Below are positions 45,083-54,230 of a DNA stretch of 64,000 bases, one piece after another (the stretch's first letter is position 1; the number at the start of each line of letters is the position of its first letter). Origin of the DNA: Clostridium arbusti SL206 (GTDB taxonomy: Bacteria; Bacillota; Clostridia; Clostridiales; Clostridiaceae); contig NZ_BAEV01000003.1 of the NCBI RefSeq assembly GCF_000246895.1, positions 1-64,000 of the forward strand, given 5' to 3'. The notes below the pieces were generated by a model. That model did not search any database, was not told the origin of the DNA, and saw nothing but the letters and a program-made list of their open reading frames with translations. Both the position numbers and the translations under genes were made by a program.

Positions 45083-46381
45083 TTACTGTTGTCTAGATAA
45101 TACTTTAATTAAAACTTTACTTATTCTTTTCTTATCACATTTTAATATAACAAACTCATAGTTTTCATAAATAACTTTTTGATTAACCTTAGGATATGAG
45201 TCTAACTGTGAGTAAACCCATCCCCCTATAGTGTCAATATTTTCTTCATCAATATCTGTATCTAAAAGCTCATTAATATCTTCAATAATAACTTTTCCAT
45301 CTACAATATAGTTTCCATTTTCACTTTTATTAATTTCTTTTCCCTCTTCATCAAACTCATCTTGGATTTCTCCTACAATTTCTTCTAATATATCTTCAGT
45401 GGTTACTAGACCTGATGTTCCTCCGTATTCATCTATTATTATAGCTATTTGTGCTTTTTCCATCTTAAACACCTTAAACAGCTCGCTTATTGACAAAGAT
45501 TCAGGTACAAACTTTATCTCGCGAATAATCTCCTCTATATTTTGGTTATCATCATGAATTTTCTGTTTATATAAATCTTTAATGTGTATAAAACCAATAA
45601 TATTATCCTTACCATCTCTATAAACTGGATACCTAGTAAACTGTTCTTCTAATGTGGTCTCTACTATTTCATTAAATGCATTATCAATAGAAATGCATTC
45701 CATATCCGTACGTGGTACCATTATCTCTTTCACAGTTTTTTCAGAAAAATCAAATATATTATCCACAAAGGTTAATTCTGTCTTATCTATTAATCCATGA
45801 TTATAGCTATCTTCAACTAATAATTTTATTTCTTCATCCGTATGAGCTGCTTCATGTTCCTCTATTTGTGAAATACCAAATAGTCTTAGAACTAGACTAG
45901 TACTATGGTTAAATGCCCACATTATAGGATAAGTTAATTTATAGAACATAATAAGTGGCACTGCCGTATATATAGCTATTTTTTCTGCACTTATAATAGC
46001 TATTGATTTAGGGGCTAATTCACCAAGCACTATATGAAAAGCTGTTATTATTGCAAATCCAAGTACAAATGAAATAGAATGAATAGTATTTTCCGGTATA
46101 TGTATTATATGAAACAAAGGCATAAGCATATCAGCTACAGCTGGTTCTCCTATCCAACCTAAACCTAAAGATGCTAAAGTTATTCCCAATTGACAGGCAG
46201 ACAGATATGAATTTAAATTATTTACCACTTTTGATGTATATTTTGCACTTCTATTTCCCTCATGTACTAAGGTATCTATTCTAGATTTCCTTACCTTTAC
46301 CATTGCAAATTCTGTGGCAACAAAAAAACCATTCATAAATACAAGTAAAATTACAATAATAATATTTATTAAAATAATCAT
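45083..46381 (-). CDS. CNNM/CorC family membrane protein (hemolysin-like)
   Basis: 432 residues. The N-terminal DUF21 (CNNM) domain has several membrane helices, the sequences MNGFFVATEFAMVKVRKSR and GLGWIGEPAVADML. A CBS pair follows (VKEIMVPRTDMECI, DGKDNIIGFIHIKDLY), then GGTSGLVTTEDILEEIVGEI and the CorC/HlyC transporter-associated domain at the C-terminus (GWVYSQLDSYP). Members are implicated in magnesium or cobalt efflux, MpfA in Staphylococcus for example. The gene is translationally linked to a 37-codon ORF upstream. Confidence 0.92.
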   Translation of the reverse strand: MIILINIIIVILLVFMNGFFVATEFAMVKVRKSRIDTLVHEGNRSAKYTSKVVNNLNSYLSACQLGITLASLGLGWIGEPAVADMLMPLFHIIHIPENTIHSISFVLGFAIITAFHIVLGELAPKSIAIISAEKIAIYTAVPLIMFYKLTYPIMWAFNHSTSLVLRLFGISQIEEHEAAHTDEEIKLLVEDSYNHGLIDKTELTFVDNIFDFSEKTVKEIMVPRTDMECISIDNAFNEIVETTLEEQFTRYPVYRDGKDNIIGFIHIKDLYKQKIHDDNQNIEEIIREIKFVPESLSISELFKVFKMEKAQIAIIIDEYGGTSGLVTTEDILEEIVGEIQDEFDEEGKEINKSENGNYIVDGKVIIEDINELLDTDIDEENIDTIGGWVYSQLDSYPKVNQKVIYENYEFVILKCDKKRISKVLIKVLSRQQ

Positions 46382-46491
46382 ATAATGATGATTTCCTCCC
46401 TAATAAATTTTAATCTTTCAATGCTGATTTTTCTAGCTTTCTTTGTATATAATTTATCAGGTATCTTTTCATGTTGCCTATCTACATCCAT
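46378..46491 (-). CDS. 37-residue small basic ORF coupled to the CNNM gene
   Basis: ATG at 46491 follows AGGAGAAAAGATAA. The peptide MDVDRQHEKIPDKLYTKKAR... is basic in the middle and ends REEIIII. Its TGA shares ATGA with the CNNM start and covers that gene's AGGGAGG site, the usual layout of coupled translation. No known family is recognised. It may be a regulatory leader or a real small protein. Confidence 0.5.
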   Translation of the reverse strand: MDVDRQHEKIPDKLYTKKARKISIERLKFIREEIIII

Positions 46492-46613
46492 TTATCTTTT
46501 CTCCTAAATTTTATTATATTGGTATAATTATCATATCAAGCATATATTACTAAGTCAAATAATCTAATCAACATTCATTCTAATTAATTTTCATTTGCCC
46601 TTAGATTTTATCA

Positions 46614-46943
46614 CTAATTAAACTGTCTTTTGTATTCTTTCCCCCAATCACACATGGATTTTAAAAGAGGTCTTATACTCTCTCCAAGCTCAGTAAGCCC
46701 ATATTCAACTCTAAGTGGAACTTCTGCATAAGCTTTCCTATAGATTATCTTGTCCCTTTCTAATTCTCTTAGCTGCATAGTCAAAGTTTTATGAGTAATA
46801 TCAGGTAATAATCTTTTTAGTTCATTAAACCTAATAATTTCCTTCGATAAATGCCAAAGAATTGCTACCTTCCATTTTCCGCTTAAAATATTTATAGTTA
46901 TATTAATAGGACAACTTGGTGTTAAATTTTCTACCTTTGACAT
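46614..46943 (-). CDS. HxlR/DUF24 family winged-helix regulator (HypR/YodB-like)
   Basis: 109 residues from the ATG at 46943, six codons inside the open frame, with GGGAG eight bases upstream. NIILSGKWKVAILWHLSKE-type and LTMQLRELERDKIIYRKAY are the HxlR winged helix. The Cys in PSCPIN near residue 11 is the redox sensor of the YodB/HypR group. It is divergent from a nitroreductase, as HypR is from HypO in Bacillus subtilis, so it probably senses electrophiles or disulfide stress and controls that gene. Confidence 0.88.
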   Translation of the reverse strand: MSKVENLTPSCPINITINILSGKWKVAILWHLSKEIIRFNELKRLLPDITHKTLTMQLRELERDKIIYRKAYAEVPLRVEYGLTELGESIRPLLKSMCDWGKEYKRQFN

Positions 46944-47000
46944 ATTTATTCTCCCACCCATTTAAATTATCTGAATATTTTATTTTATTAACATATATAA

Positions 47001-47014
47001 TATCATTTTTGATA
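47001..47014. promoter_or_regulatory. Possible HxlR operator
   Basis: TATCATTTTTGATA is an inverted repeat in the divergent region between the HxlR gene and the nitroreductase, upstream of a likely -10 TATAAT (47063-47068) of the nitroreductase. Assignment is inference from position. Confidence 0.35.
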
Positions 47015-47098
47015 CCAGGTTTCAAATTTGTGCCTACTTTTATTTTAATTTTTTTAATGATACTATAATGTTAATCAATTAATGAAAGGAAGATTTTT

Positions 47099-47653
47099 AT
47101 GAATGAAGTTTTAAAAACTCTCAAAAATAGAAGAAGTGTAAGATCCTATTTATCAGAACAAATACCAGAAGAAGACTTACAGGCAATACTTGAGGCCGGC
47201 ATTTATGCACCTACTGCTCATAATGACCAACCATGGCATTTTACAGTTATACAAAGTAAAGAAAAAATTCAATATATTAGTGACAAGTCTAAAGAACTAA
47301 TGGCAAAATCCAACACTGAATGGATTAAAAAGATGGGATTGAATCCTAAAATAAATTTAATGTATGGCGCACCAACACTTATTATCGTATCTGGTAGAAA
47401 AGATGCTGTTGCACCTAAAGTAGATTGTTCTGCAGCAATTGAAAATATGCTTATTGCCGCAGAAAGTTTAAATATAGGTTCTGTTTGGCTTGGGCTGGTA
47501 ACTTTTTTCTTTCAATTAGAAGATGAAGTAAAAAAACTAGGTATTCCTGAAGGTTATGAACCCTACTATGGCGTGGCCTTTGGCCATAAAACTACTGAAA
47601 AAAAAATGATTGCACCAAAACGAAATTTAGATGTAGTTAACTATATAAAATAA
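47099..47653 (+). CDS. Nitroreductase family protein (HypO-like)
   Basis: 184 residues of the FMN nitroreductase fold: KNRRSVRSYLSEQIP, GIYAPTAHNDQPWHFTVI and GSVWLGLVTF with YYGVAFGHKT near the end. It reduces quinones, nitro compounds or electrophiles. Composition is ordinary for the host, unlike the nitroreductase at 33.7 kb, so this is the resident copy. It is divergent from a HypR/YodB-type regulator. Start after GAAAGGAAGA. Confidence 0.9.
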   Translation: MNEVLKTLKNRRSVRSYLSEQIPEEDLQAILEAGIYAPTAHNDQPWHFTVIQSKEKIQYISDKSKELMAKSNTEWIKKMGLNPKINLMYGAPTLIIVSGRKDAVAPKVDCSAAIENMLIAAESLNIGSVWLGLVTFFFQLEDEVKKLGIPEGYEPYYGVAFGHKTTEKKMIAPKRNLDVVNYIK

Positions 47654-47724
47654 TGTTTATAGCTTACTTAATGCGTATCCTAAAGACTTCTTTACTTTCG
47701 TCAGTAGAAAAGCTATATAAAGTT

Positions 47725-47783
47725 AAACTAACAAGTCAAAATACTAAATTTACTATATAATTTAGTATTTTGACTTGTTAGTT
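47725..47783. terminator. Bidirectional terminator between nitroreductase and galT
   Basis: Arms of about 23 bases (47725-47748 and 47761-47783) are near perfect. The right arm overlaps the galT stop codon region. Confidence 0.85.
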
Positions 47784-48737
47784 ATTTTCACCATTTTGTT
47801 GTCTCAATTTTTCAGCTGCAATTTCAGGGAAAACTGTATTTATCATAATTCCTGTACTGATTTCAAAGCCTGCTCCCTTAACAGTTCTAGGACATATTTC
47901 AATATAAAAATGATAATATGAATTATCTTCTTTAACAAAATTATAGTATATATTATATGATATATCTCCTAGGACATTATAGATCATACCTGTAACATTT
48001 TTCATAACATTACTTAAATCCATTATTTCCACTTCATTTAGATTAAGTATAGTACTTGAATGTTTCCTTTTGATAATTTGAACTTCATATTTAAAAGTAG
48101 ATGCATAGGGACAGAGAGCCACAAATTCCTTGCCTTCATACACAATTCTTTTCTTATCCTTAATTTCTTCTTTTAAAATGTCACATAAAATACAAGTATT
48201 TTTATCCTTGTAATACTTCTTACAATTTTCTATTTCTCTCTCAATTTTTTGAGGTAATATATTAATACCAATAATTTGAGAGTGACAATGTTGTAACGAT
48301 GCACCTGCCTCTCTTCCATTATTTTTAAATATCTGTACATACTTAATAAAGGAAGATTTATATATATTTGTTGAAATATTTATATATGCTTTTATTATCT
48401 CAGATATATGTTCTTTAGTAAGTTCAAAAAATCTTGTATTATGATCTCTACCTTCAATGACCACATAATGGAATCCATATATATTACTATTAGCTTCCTC
48501 TTTCTTAAATACGGCTGGATATTTATTTTCAACTACCTTAACAAAATTAGAGCCTTGATTCTCATAGATTTTTTTAGACGTCATATGTTGATTCTCTTGG
48601 CAAAAGGGACAATCTTTTTTAAAAGTTATCCTTTCAATCTTCTGTTTATCTGCAGGAAAATCACTTGGCCTTTTTGACCTATTTTCTGACATTATTACAA
48701 CTTCATTAGAAATAGGATTTATTCTCATGTGCGGCAT
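47778..48737 (-). CDS. galT: Galactose-1-phosphate uridylyltransferase
   Basis: 319 residues of the class I GalT (HIT-superfamily) type. Zinc-site CPFC at the start and the active-site motif LQHCHSQIIG (canonical HPHPQ, the catalytic His being the second) are seen; NPISNEVVIMSENRSKRP is the typical N-terminus. It transfers UMP between UDP-glucose and galactose-1-phosphate, the second step of the Leloir route. No galK or galE is next to it; galactose from the alpha-galactosidase at the left could enter here. Start after GAGGAGGGAATAAC. Confidence 0.88.
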   Translation of the reverse strand: MPHMRINPISNEVVIMSENRSKRPSDFPADKQKIERITFKKDCPFCQENQHMTSKKIYENQGSNFVKVVENKYPAVFKKEEANSNIYGFHYVVIEGRDHNTRFFELTKEHISEIIKAYINISTNIYKSSFIKYVQIFKNNGREAGASLQHCHSQIIGINILPQKIEREIENCKKYYKDKNTCILCDILKEEIKDKKRIVYEGKEFVALCPYASTFKYEVQIIKRKHSSTILNLNEVEIMDLSNVMKNVTGMIYNVLGDISYNIYYNFVKEDNSYYHFYIEICPRTVKGAGFEISTGIMINTVFPEIAAEKLRQQNGENN

Positions 48738-48821
48738 GTTATTCCCTCCTCATATATTGGTTAGAGTCTATTACTCATACTAATATTAAACAGTTTACTG
48801 TAATTGGAGTAATTGTAGCCA

Positions 48822-50129
48822 TTAGTCCTCAGACAATTCTTTAAATGCATTTCTAATACTTTTTATAGTTTTTTCAATATCCTCTTCACTATGAGCGTTT
48901 GATACAAAGAAAGTTTCAAACTGAGATGGTGGTAAATATATTCCACTCATAAGCATACTTTTAAAATATTTTGCAAATGATTTTATATTACATTTCTTAG
49001 CATCATCATAACTCATTATCTTTTTATTTGAAAAGAATACGGTCATCATAGATCCAACTCTGTTTACATTAGCTTCTATCTTAAAATCTGATATAGCTTT
49101 CTCTATTCCAGTTTGAAGCATTTTACCTTTATTTTCAAGATCTACATATACCTTTGGATTATCCTTTAAATATGCTAGAGTTGTTATTCCAGCTGTCATG
49201 GAAAGTGGATTACCAGATAGGGTACCCGCTTGATAAACAGGCCCTAATGGGGCTACACACTGCATTATTTCTTTTTTTCCTCCATAAGCTCCTACGGGAA
49301 GTCCTCCACCTATTATCTTACCAAAACAAGTCAAATCAGGTTCCACATTGTAAAGGCTCTGAGCTCCTCCAATGGCAACTCTAAATCCAGTCATTACTTC
49401 ATCTATAATTAAAAGGCTATTATATTGTCTTGTTATTTTTCTTACATAATCTATAAACTCTTGAGTTGCAGGAACTACTCCCATATTTCCCGAAATAGGT
49501 TCCATAATAACTGCTGCGATTTCTTTACCATGTTCTTTAAATATATCAGAAACAGATTCAATACTATTATATTCTGCAACTATAGTATTGTTAGTAATAC
49601 TCTCTGGTACTCCACTGCTACTTGGTACTCCATGAGTCAATGCCCCTGACCCAGCCTGAACTAAAAGACAATCTCCATGTCCATGGTAGTTACCTGCGAA
49701 TTTTACTATTTTATTTCTTCCAGTATATCCTCGTGCCACTCTTAAAGCACTCATAGTAGCTTCTGTGCCAGAATTGACCATTCTTATCATCTCTATAGAT
49801 GGTACAATTTCTCTTATTAATTCTGCAATTTCTACTTCAAGTCTAGTAGGAGCTCCAAAACTTAAAGATTTATTAATTTGTTCCTTTAATTTATGATTTA
49901 CTATAGACGGATTATGGCCTAAAATCATTGGTCCATAAGAACCTATATAATCTATGTATTCATTGTTATCCTCATCATAAATTTTACTTCCATCTGCTCT
50001 CACTATGAATGGTGGAGTCATGTCTACATCTTTAAAAGCTCTTACTGGGCTATTAACTCCTCCGGGTATGATTTCCATTGCTCTCTTAAAAAGTTCAACT
50101 GACTTTGTATTATTTGCTCTGTTTTTCAT
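48822..50129 (-). CDS. hemL: Glutamate-1-semialdehyde 2,1-aminomutase
   Basis: 435 residues. PGGVNSPVRAFKDV at the start, NSGTEATMSALRVARGYTGR, and the PLP lysine in GKIIGGGLPVGAYGGK are family marks. It converts glutamate-1-semialdehyde to 5-aminolevulinate, the second step of the C5 tetrapyrrole route started by hemA. It is the last gene of the haem block; MITE copy 4 lies between it and cobA-hemD, where a hemB gene stands in some relatives. Start after CGAGGTGAATTATA. Confidence 0.95.
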   Translation of the reverse strand: MKNRANNTKSVELFKRAMEIIPGGVNSPVRAFKDVDMTPPFIVRADGSKIYDEDNNEYIDYIGSYGPMILGHNPSIVNHKLKEQINKSLSFGAPTRLEVEIAELIREIVPSIEMIRMVNSGTEATMSALRVARGYTGRNKIVKFAGNYHGHGDCLLVQAGSGALTHGVPSSSGVPESITNNTIVAEYNSIESVSDIFKEHGKEIAAVIMEPISGNMGVVPATQEFIDYVRKITRQYNSLLIIDEVMTGFRVAIGGAQSLYNVEPDLTCFGKIIGGGLPVGAYGGKKEIMQCVAPLGPVYQAGTLSGNPLSMTAGITTLAYLKDNPKVYVDLENKGKMLQTGIEKAISDFKIEANVNRVGSMMTVFFSNKKIMSYDDAKKCNIKSFAKYFKSMLMSGIYLPPSQFETFFVSNAHSEEDIEKTIKSIRNAFKELSED

Positions 50130-50235
50130 TATAATTCACCTCGTATAATTACATTAGTGTTCATTTTAGAAAATGTCCAAAGACCTTTTCTTAGTTGAAA
50201 GTTGATAGTGTACAGTGGAAAGTTTAAAATCAGTT

Positions 50236-50394
50236 AGGCATGTGAAAATAAATAGTAAGTCAAATATGCGACGAATATTTTGAATTGAGCAAGGAAGCAG
50301 GTGACCAGGATAGTGGGCTATCTGAGGGTTCTGCTGACGCAGTAGGATTCAAAATAGGCTAGCATACTGACTAGTTATTTATTTGAATATGCCT
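50236..50394 (+). repeat. MITE-like element, copy 4
   Basis: 159 bp, almost identical to copy 3 and in the same orientation. It sits in the middle of the tetrapyrrole operon between cobA-hemD and hemL, so it probably is transcribed as a long hairpin within the message. Confidence 0.88.
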
Positions 50395-50418
50395 TAAAAG
50401 TTATAAATTAAGAATTAA

Positions 50419-51909
50419 TTATTTTAATAAATCAACAATACCATCCACAGTATGAGTCTTTGCGCATTTATAATTATTTATATTAAATGCCTTAAGAGCA
50501 TTTCCTGTAATAGGCCCTATGCATATTATTTCTTTATTATCTAGTATTCCAAAGCTATCATTATCCATCTTTAAAGTTTCCATAAATCCCTTTACACAAG
50601 ATGGACTAGTAAATGTAATAACATCAACATCCCTTAGTGCACTTGTTAACTCTCCCACTTTATAATTTGGAGTAACTACATTGTATATGTATACAGTTTC
50701 AAGTTTAGCACCTATTTGCTCCAGAGTCTTTGATATAGAATTGTGAGCAATATTGGAAGTAGGCAACAAAACCTTTTCTCCTAATTTAACCTTATTCTTT
50801 AATTCTTGTGACAATTTTTCTGATTCAAATTCCTTTGGAGTAATTTCAGCTTTCAAGTAGTAATTTTTCAATGTTTTCTCTGTAGAACTACCGATTACAG
50901 CTATTTTTGCTTTACCTATAGCCCTTACATCACCTTTATATTTCATCAATCCTTTAATGAATATATTTACGGCATTTTCACTGGTAAAAACTATCCAATC
51001 ATATTGCTCTATATCTTCATATATATACTCTACAGAATCAATATTATCCTTTATTTCTATCATAGGAAAATTTATAGGATCTGCGCCTATACTTTTAATC
51101 TTTGAACATATCTTTTCTGATTGTTCCTTTGATCTAGTTACAAGTACCTTTTTATTGGAATTAATATTATCTTCAAACCAATTTAGGTATTTTCTAAGTG
51201 AAACTACCTCCCCTACTACAATCAATGCTGGAGATTCCATTTCTGATTTGAAATTTTTAATATTTTCTAGAGTTCCACATACTGTTTTTTGATTTTCACC
51301 AGTACCATGAGATATTACTGCAACCGGAGTTTCCTTTTTCTTTCCGTACTTCATAAGATTTTCACATATAGATTCTAGATTGCCAAGTCCCATAAAGAAA
51401 ATCAAAGTTCCAGAGAGCTTTGCAATAACACTATAATCTATAGCCTCATCTTGCTTAGATGGATTCTCATGACCTGTTATTACATGAAATGAACTACTTA
51501 TATTTCTATGAGTTATAGGAATCCCTGCATACGCAGTAACTGCATTCACTGCTGAAATTCCAGGAACAATTTCAAATTTTATTCCCTCATTAAAAAGATG
51601 AATAGCTTCTTCTCCGCCTCTTCCAAATACAAAAGGATCTCCACCTTTTAATCTTACAACACGTTTTCCCTCTTTTGCTTCACTTGCAAGTAGCTTGTTT
51701 ATGTCCTGCTGAGGTATTGTGTGATTACCAGCTTTCTTTCCCGCATCTATTTTTTCTGATGTTTTTCTAGCATAGGACAAAAAATTTGTATTTATAAGTC
51801 TATCGTAGACTATCACATCAGCATTTTTTATACATTCCAATGCCCTTAAAGTTATAAGCTTTTCATTTCCTGAACCCGCGCCAATAATATACACTATGCC
51901 TTCTTTCAC
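50419..51909 (-). CDS. Fused uroporphyrinogen-III C-methyltransferase / uroporphyrinogen-III synthase
   Basis: 496 residues from a GTG with GGAGGTAAATAATT. The first 240 residues are CobA/SUMT: YIIGAGSGNEKLITLRALE, VVRLKGGDPFVFGRGGEE, and VPGISAVNAVTAYAGIPITH. The rest is HemD: VLVTRSKEQSEKICSKI and WIVFTSENAVNIF. The protein makes uroporphyrinogen III and methylates it to precorrin-2, the branch to siroheme and B12. This fusion is usual in clostridia. It follows hemC directly. Confidence 0.93.
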   Translation of the reverse strand: MKEGIVYIIGAGSGNEKLITLRALECIKNADVIVYDRLINTNFLSYARKTSEKIDAGKKAGNHTIPQQDINKLLASEAKEGKRVVRLKGGDPFVFGRGGEEAIHLFNEGIKFEIVPGISAVNAVTAYAGIPITHRNISSSFHVITGHENPSKQDEAIDYSVIAKLSGTLIFFMGLGNLESICENLMKYGKKKETPVAVISHGTGENQKTVCGTLENIKNFKSEMESPALIVVGEVVSLRKYLNWFEDNINSNKKVLVTRSKEQSEKICSKIKSIGADPINFPMIEIKDNIDSVEYIYEDIEQYDWIVFTSENAVNIFIKGLMKYKGDVRAIGKAKIAVIGSSTEKTLKNYYLKAEITPKEFESEKLSQELKNKVKLGEKVLLPTSNIAHNSISKTLEQIGAKLETVYIYNVVTPNYKVGELTSALRDVDVITFTSPSCVKGFMETLKMDNDSFGILDNKEIICIGPITGNALKAFNINNYKCAKTHTVDGIVDLLK

Positions 51910-51911
51910 AA

Positions 51912-52817
51912 TTATTTACCTCCCTCTAAAAGACCTTTAAGTTTTCTAGCAAGCTCTATACCTATATTCTCATAGTCATTTATACTTCCTGTAGTCTCAC
52001 TCTTAAAAATAGTAGTATTATTATCATCACATACAAAACCTTCTAATTCAATTTTATCGTTAGATACAGTTGCATGAGCCCCGATAGCAATACTACACCC
52101 TCCGTTCATCTCCCTTAAAAAGGCCCTTTCTGAAAGTATACACTTAAATTCTATTTCATCTACAAGAGTATTAACAATAGATTTTACATCCATATCTCCT
52201 CTTCTAAACTCTACACACAGTGCTCCTTGGCCTACAGAAGGTATACACTTATGGATATCAATGTATTGTGATATATTCTTTTCCCATCCCATTCTTTTAA
52301 GCCCTGCTGCTGCAAGTATTATAGCATCCGCTTCTCCATTTAACATTTTTTTTATTCTAGTATCTATATTTCCTCTCAGAAGCTTAAACTCTAAATCAGG
52401 ACGAAGTTTTCCTATCTGAACCATCCTCCTCAAGCTGCTAGTTCCTATAACTGCGCCTTTAGGAAGTTTTTCAATAGTTAATTCATTTTTAGATATAAGT
52501 GCATCTCTTGGGTCTTCTCTTTTTAATACTGATAAAATTTCAAATTCCTTTAAAACAACATTTTGTACATCCTTCATGCTATGTACAGCTAAATCTATAT
52601 TGTTATTTTTTAAATTATCTTCAATTTCAGCTATAAATAGGCCTTTGCCTCCAATTTTACTCAAACTTTTATCTAATATTTTATCACCTGTAGTTTTGAT
52701 TATCTTTACCTCTATTTCCAGGCTCGGATACTTACTTCTTAATTCATCAATAACCATATTAGTTTGAGTAATCGCAAGCTTACTTCCACGAGTACCTATT
52801 ATAATCTTAGATTTCAT
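51912..52817 (-). CDS. hemC: Hydroxymethylbilane synthase (porphobilinogen deaminase)
   Basis: 301 residues. IIGTRGSKLAITQTNMVID at the start; AVHSMKDV with the catalytic Asp region; GTSSLRRMVQ and LRGNIDTR bind pyrroles; the cofactor Cys is in NGGCSIAIGAH. It joins four porphobilinogens. It is coupled to cobA-hemD (two bases apart). No hemB (porphobilinogen synthase) is nearby. Start after AGAGGTTTTTAT. Confidence 0.95.
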   Translation of the reverse strand: MKSKIIIGTRGSKLAITQTNMVIDELRSKYPSLEIEVKIIKTTGDKILDKSLSKIGGKGLFIAEIEDNLKNNNIDLAVHSMKDVQNVVLKEFEILSVLKREDPRDALISKNELTIEKLPKGAVIGTSSLRRMVQIGKLRPDLEFKLLRGNIDTRIKKMLNGEADAIILAAAGLKRMGWEKNISQYIDIHKCIPSVGQGALCVEFRRGDMDVKSIVNTLVDEIEFKCILSERAFLREMNGGCSIAIGAHATVSNDKIELEGFVCDDNNTTIFKSETTGSINDYENIGIELARKLKGLLEGGK

Positions 52818-52916
52818 ATAAAAACCTCTTTCAAAGTTTATTCAATAATTATCCGCATGGATGAAAATCTATAAATTTCTATAGAATAAAAAATATGATT
52901 TTTAAATCATACACTG

Positions 52917-53999
52917 TTATAATGCAATATTTTTTTCAACTTGAAGTTTAGACGTATCATTTACATTACATCCATAAACATCTATACTTTCATCTTTAAT
53001 CCAATCTAAGTATTTATATACATCTTCTCTGACTAATACCATACCCCTATCGAATTCTTTAATACGCTTATTTTCATTTTCTTTTGCTATTTTTTCAATA
53101 TCATCTATAACATACAGACTAACTCCATCAATATATCCAATTTTTGGGTCTACATCCCTTGGCACAGATAAATCAAGTATACAAATAGATTTTTCACTAT
53201 AGTTCTTTAGAAATTCCTCTTTATGTACAACAAAATGTGGTGCACTTGTACAGCTTATTATAACATCTACATCTTTAATAACATCATACTTATTATCAAA
53301 ATCTATGCCTTCAATATTATCTGAAATAACTTCTAAATCTGTAACTTTATTTTTAGTTCTATTAGTAATATATATTTTTTCTACACCTTCTGATAGCAAA
53401 TACTTTATAGCTATTTTACTCATTTTACCAAGACCTACTACAAGAACTTTTTTCCCTCTAAGACTTCCCAAATGTCTATTTATAAGTTTTATACCTATAG
53501 CACTTACAGATGTGGATGCATGAGATATATTAGTAATAGTCTTAACCTTTTTAGCATTAGTAATAGAGTTCAAAAATAGTCTGTTTAAGATCTTTCCACT
53601 ACCTTTATTCTTAAGTGCTTCATTATAGGCAGTTTTTACTTGCCCCAATATTTGATCTTCTCCTAATACCATGGATTTAAATCCATTGGTTACTTGAAAA
53701 AGATGGTCAATTACATCGAAGCCTGACCTGCACGCTACATTATCATTAATTTCTTCTATATCTATATTAAAAAATGAAGAATAAAAATTGCGCAAGTATC
53801 CTTCTCCATTTTCTTCTTCCAAAATTCCATATACTTCACTTCTATTACAAGTAGATAAAATTACAGCCTCTTTTAAAACACCCTCATCTTTTATTTTTTC
53901 AAATGCTCTTTTTATAGCACTAGAGGTAAAGTTCACTTTTTCACGGGTTTCTAAATTACTATATTTATAATCAATTCCAGCCATAACTAAATAATACAT
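52917..53999 (-). CDS. hemA: Glutamyl-tRNA reductase
   Basis: 360 residues from the ATG at 53999, with GAAGGTGAATATTTA before it; 16 upstream codons are open but unsupported. Active-site Cys in ILSTCNRSEVYG; KSMVLGEDQILGQVK; NADPH motif VLVVGLGKMSKIAIKYL. It reduces Glu-tRNA to glutamate-1-semialdehyde, the first committed step of tetrapyrrole synthesis. Shorter than the typical 420 residues because the C-terminal dimer region is reduced. First gene of the haem block. Confidence 0.93.
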   Translation of the reverse strand: MYYLVMAGIDYKYSNLETREKVNFTSSAIKRAFEKIKDEGVLKEAVILSTCNRSEVYGILEEENGEGYLRNFYSSFFNIDIEEINDNVACRSGFDVIDHLFQVTNGFKSMVLGEDQILGQVKTAYNEALKNKGSGKILNRLFLNSITNAKKVKTITNISHASTSVSAIGIKLINRHLGSLRGKKVLVVGLGKMSKIAIKYLLSEGVEKIYITNRTKNKVTDLEVISDNIEGIDFDNKYDVIKDVDVIISCTSAPHFVVHKEEFLKNYSEKSICILDLSVPRDVDPKIGYIDGVSLYVIDDIEKIAKENENKRIKEFDRGMVLVREDVYKYLDWIKDESIDVYGCNVNDTSKLQVEKNIAL

Positions 54000-54024
54000 T
54001 AAATATTCACCTTCTAAAATTATT

Positions 54025-54162
54025 AGACATTTAAAAAGAAATATCAAGCTAAAGATACTTTTTATTTCAAGAAAAATGTCTTAGGATAAGACATTTTAAC
54101 GTCTTATCCTCCAACACTATAATATTAATAATAAGACATCTAAAAAGAAATAACAAGTTAAA
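54025..54162. repeat. Direct repeats flanking a hairpin before hemA
   Basis: Two 29-base copies beginning AGACAT (54025-54053 and 54134-54162) match at 26 positions. Between them the arms aggataagac (54083-54092) and gtcttatcct (54101-54110) form a hairpin. They occupy the gap between the cysN-cysC gene and hemA. This may be a terminator, a regulator binding site or a leftover of a duplication. Confidence 0.5.
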
Positions 54163-54230
54163 TGTGATGAATAGACTTACTCATTATTCCTTTAAAGATG
54201 CCTAAAATCTCTGTATTCAATAAATAAATT

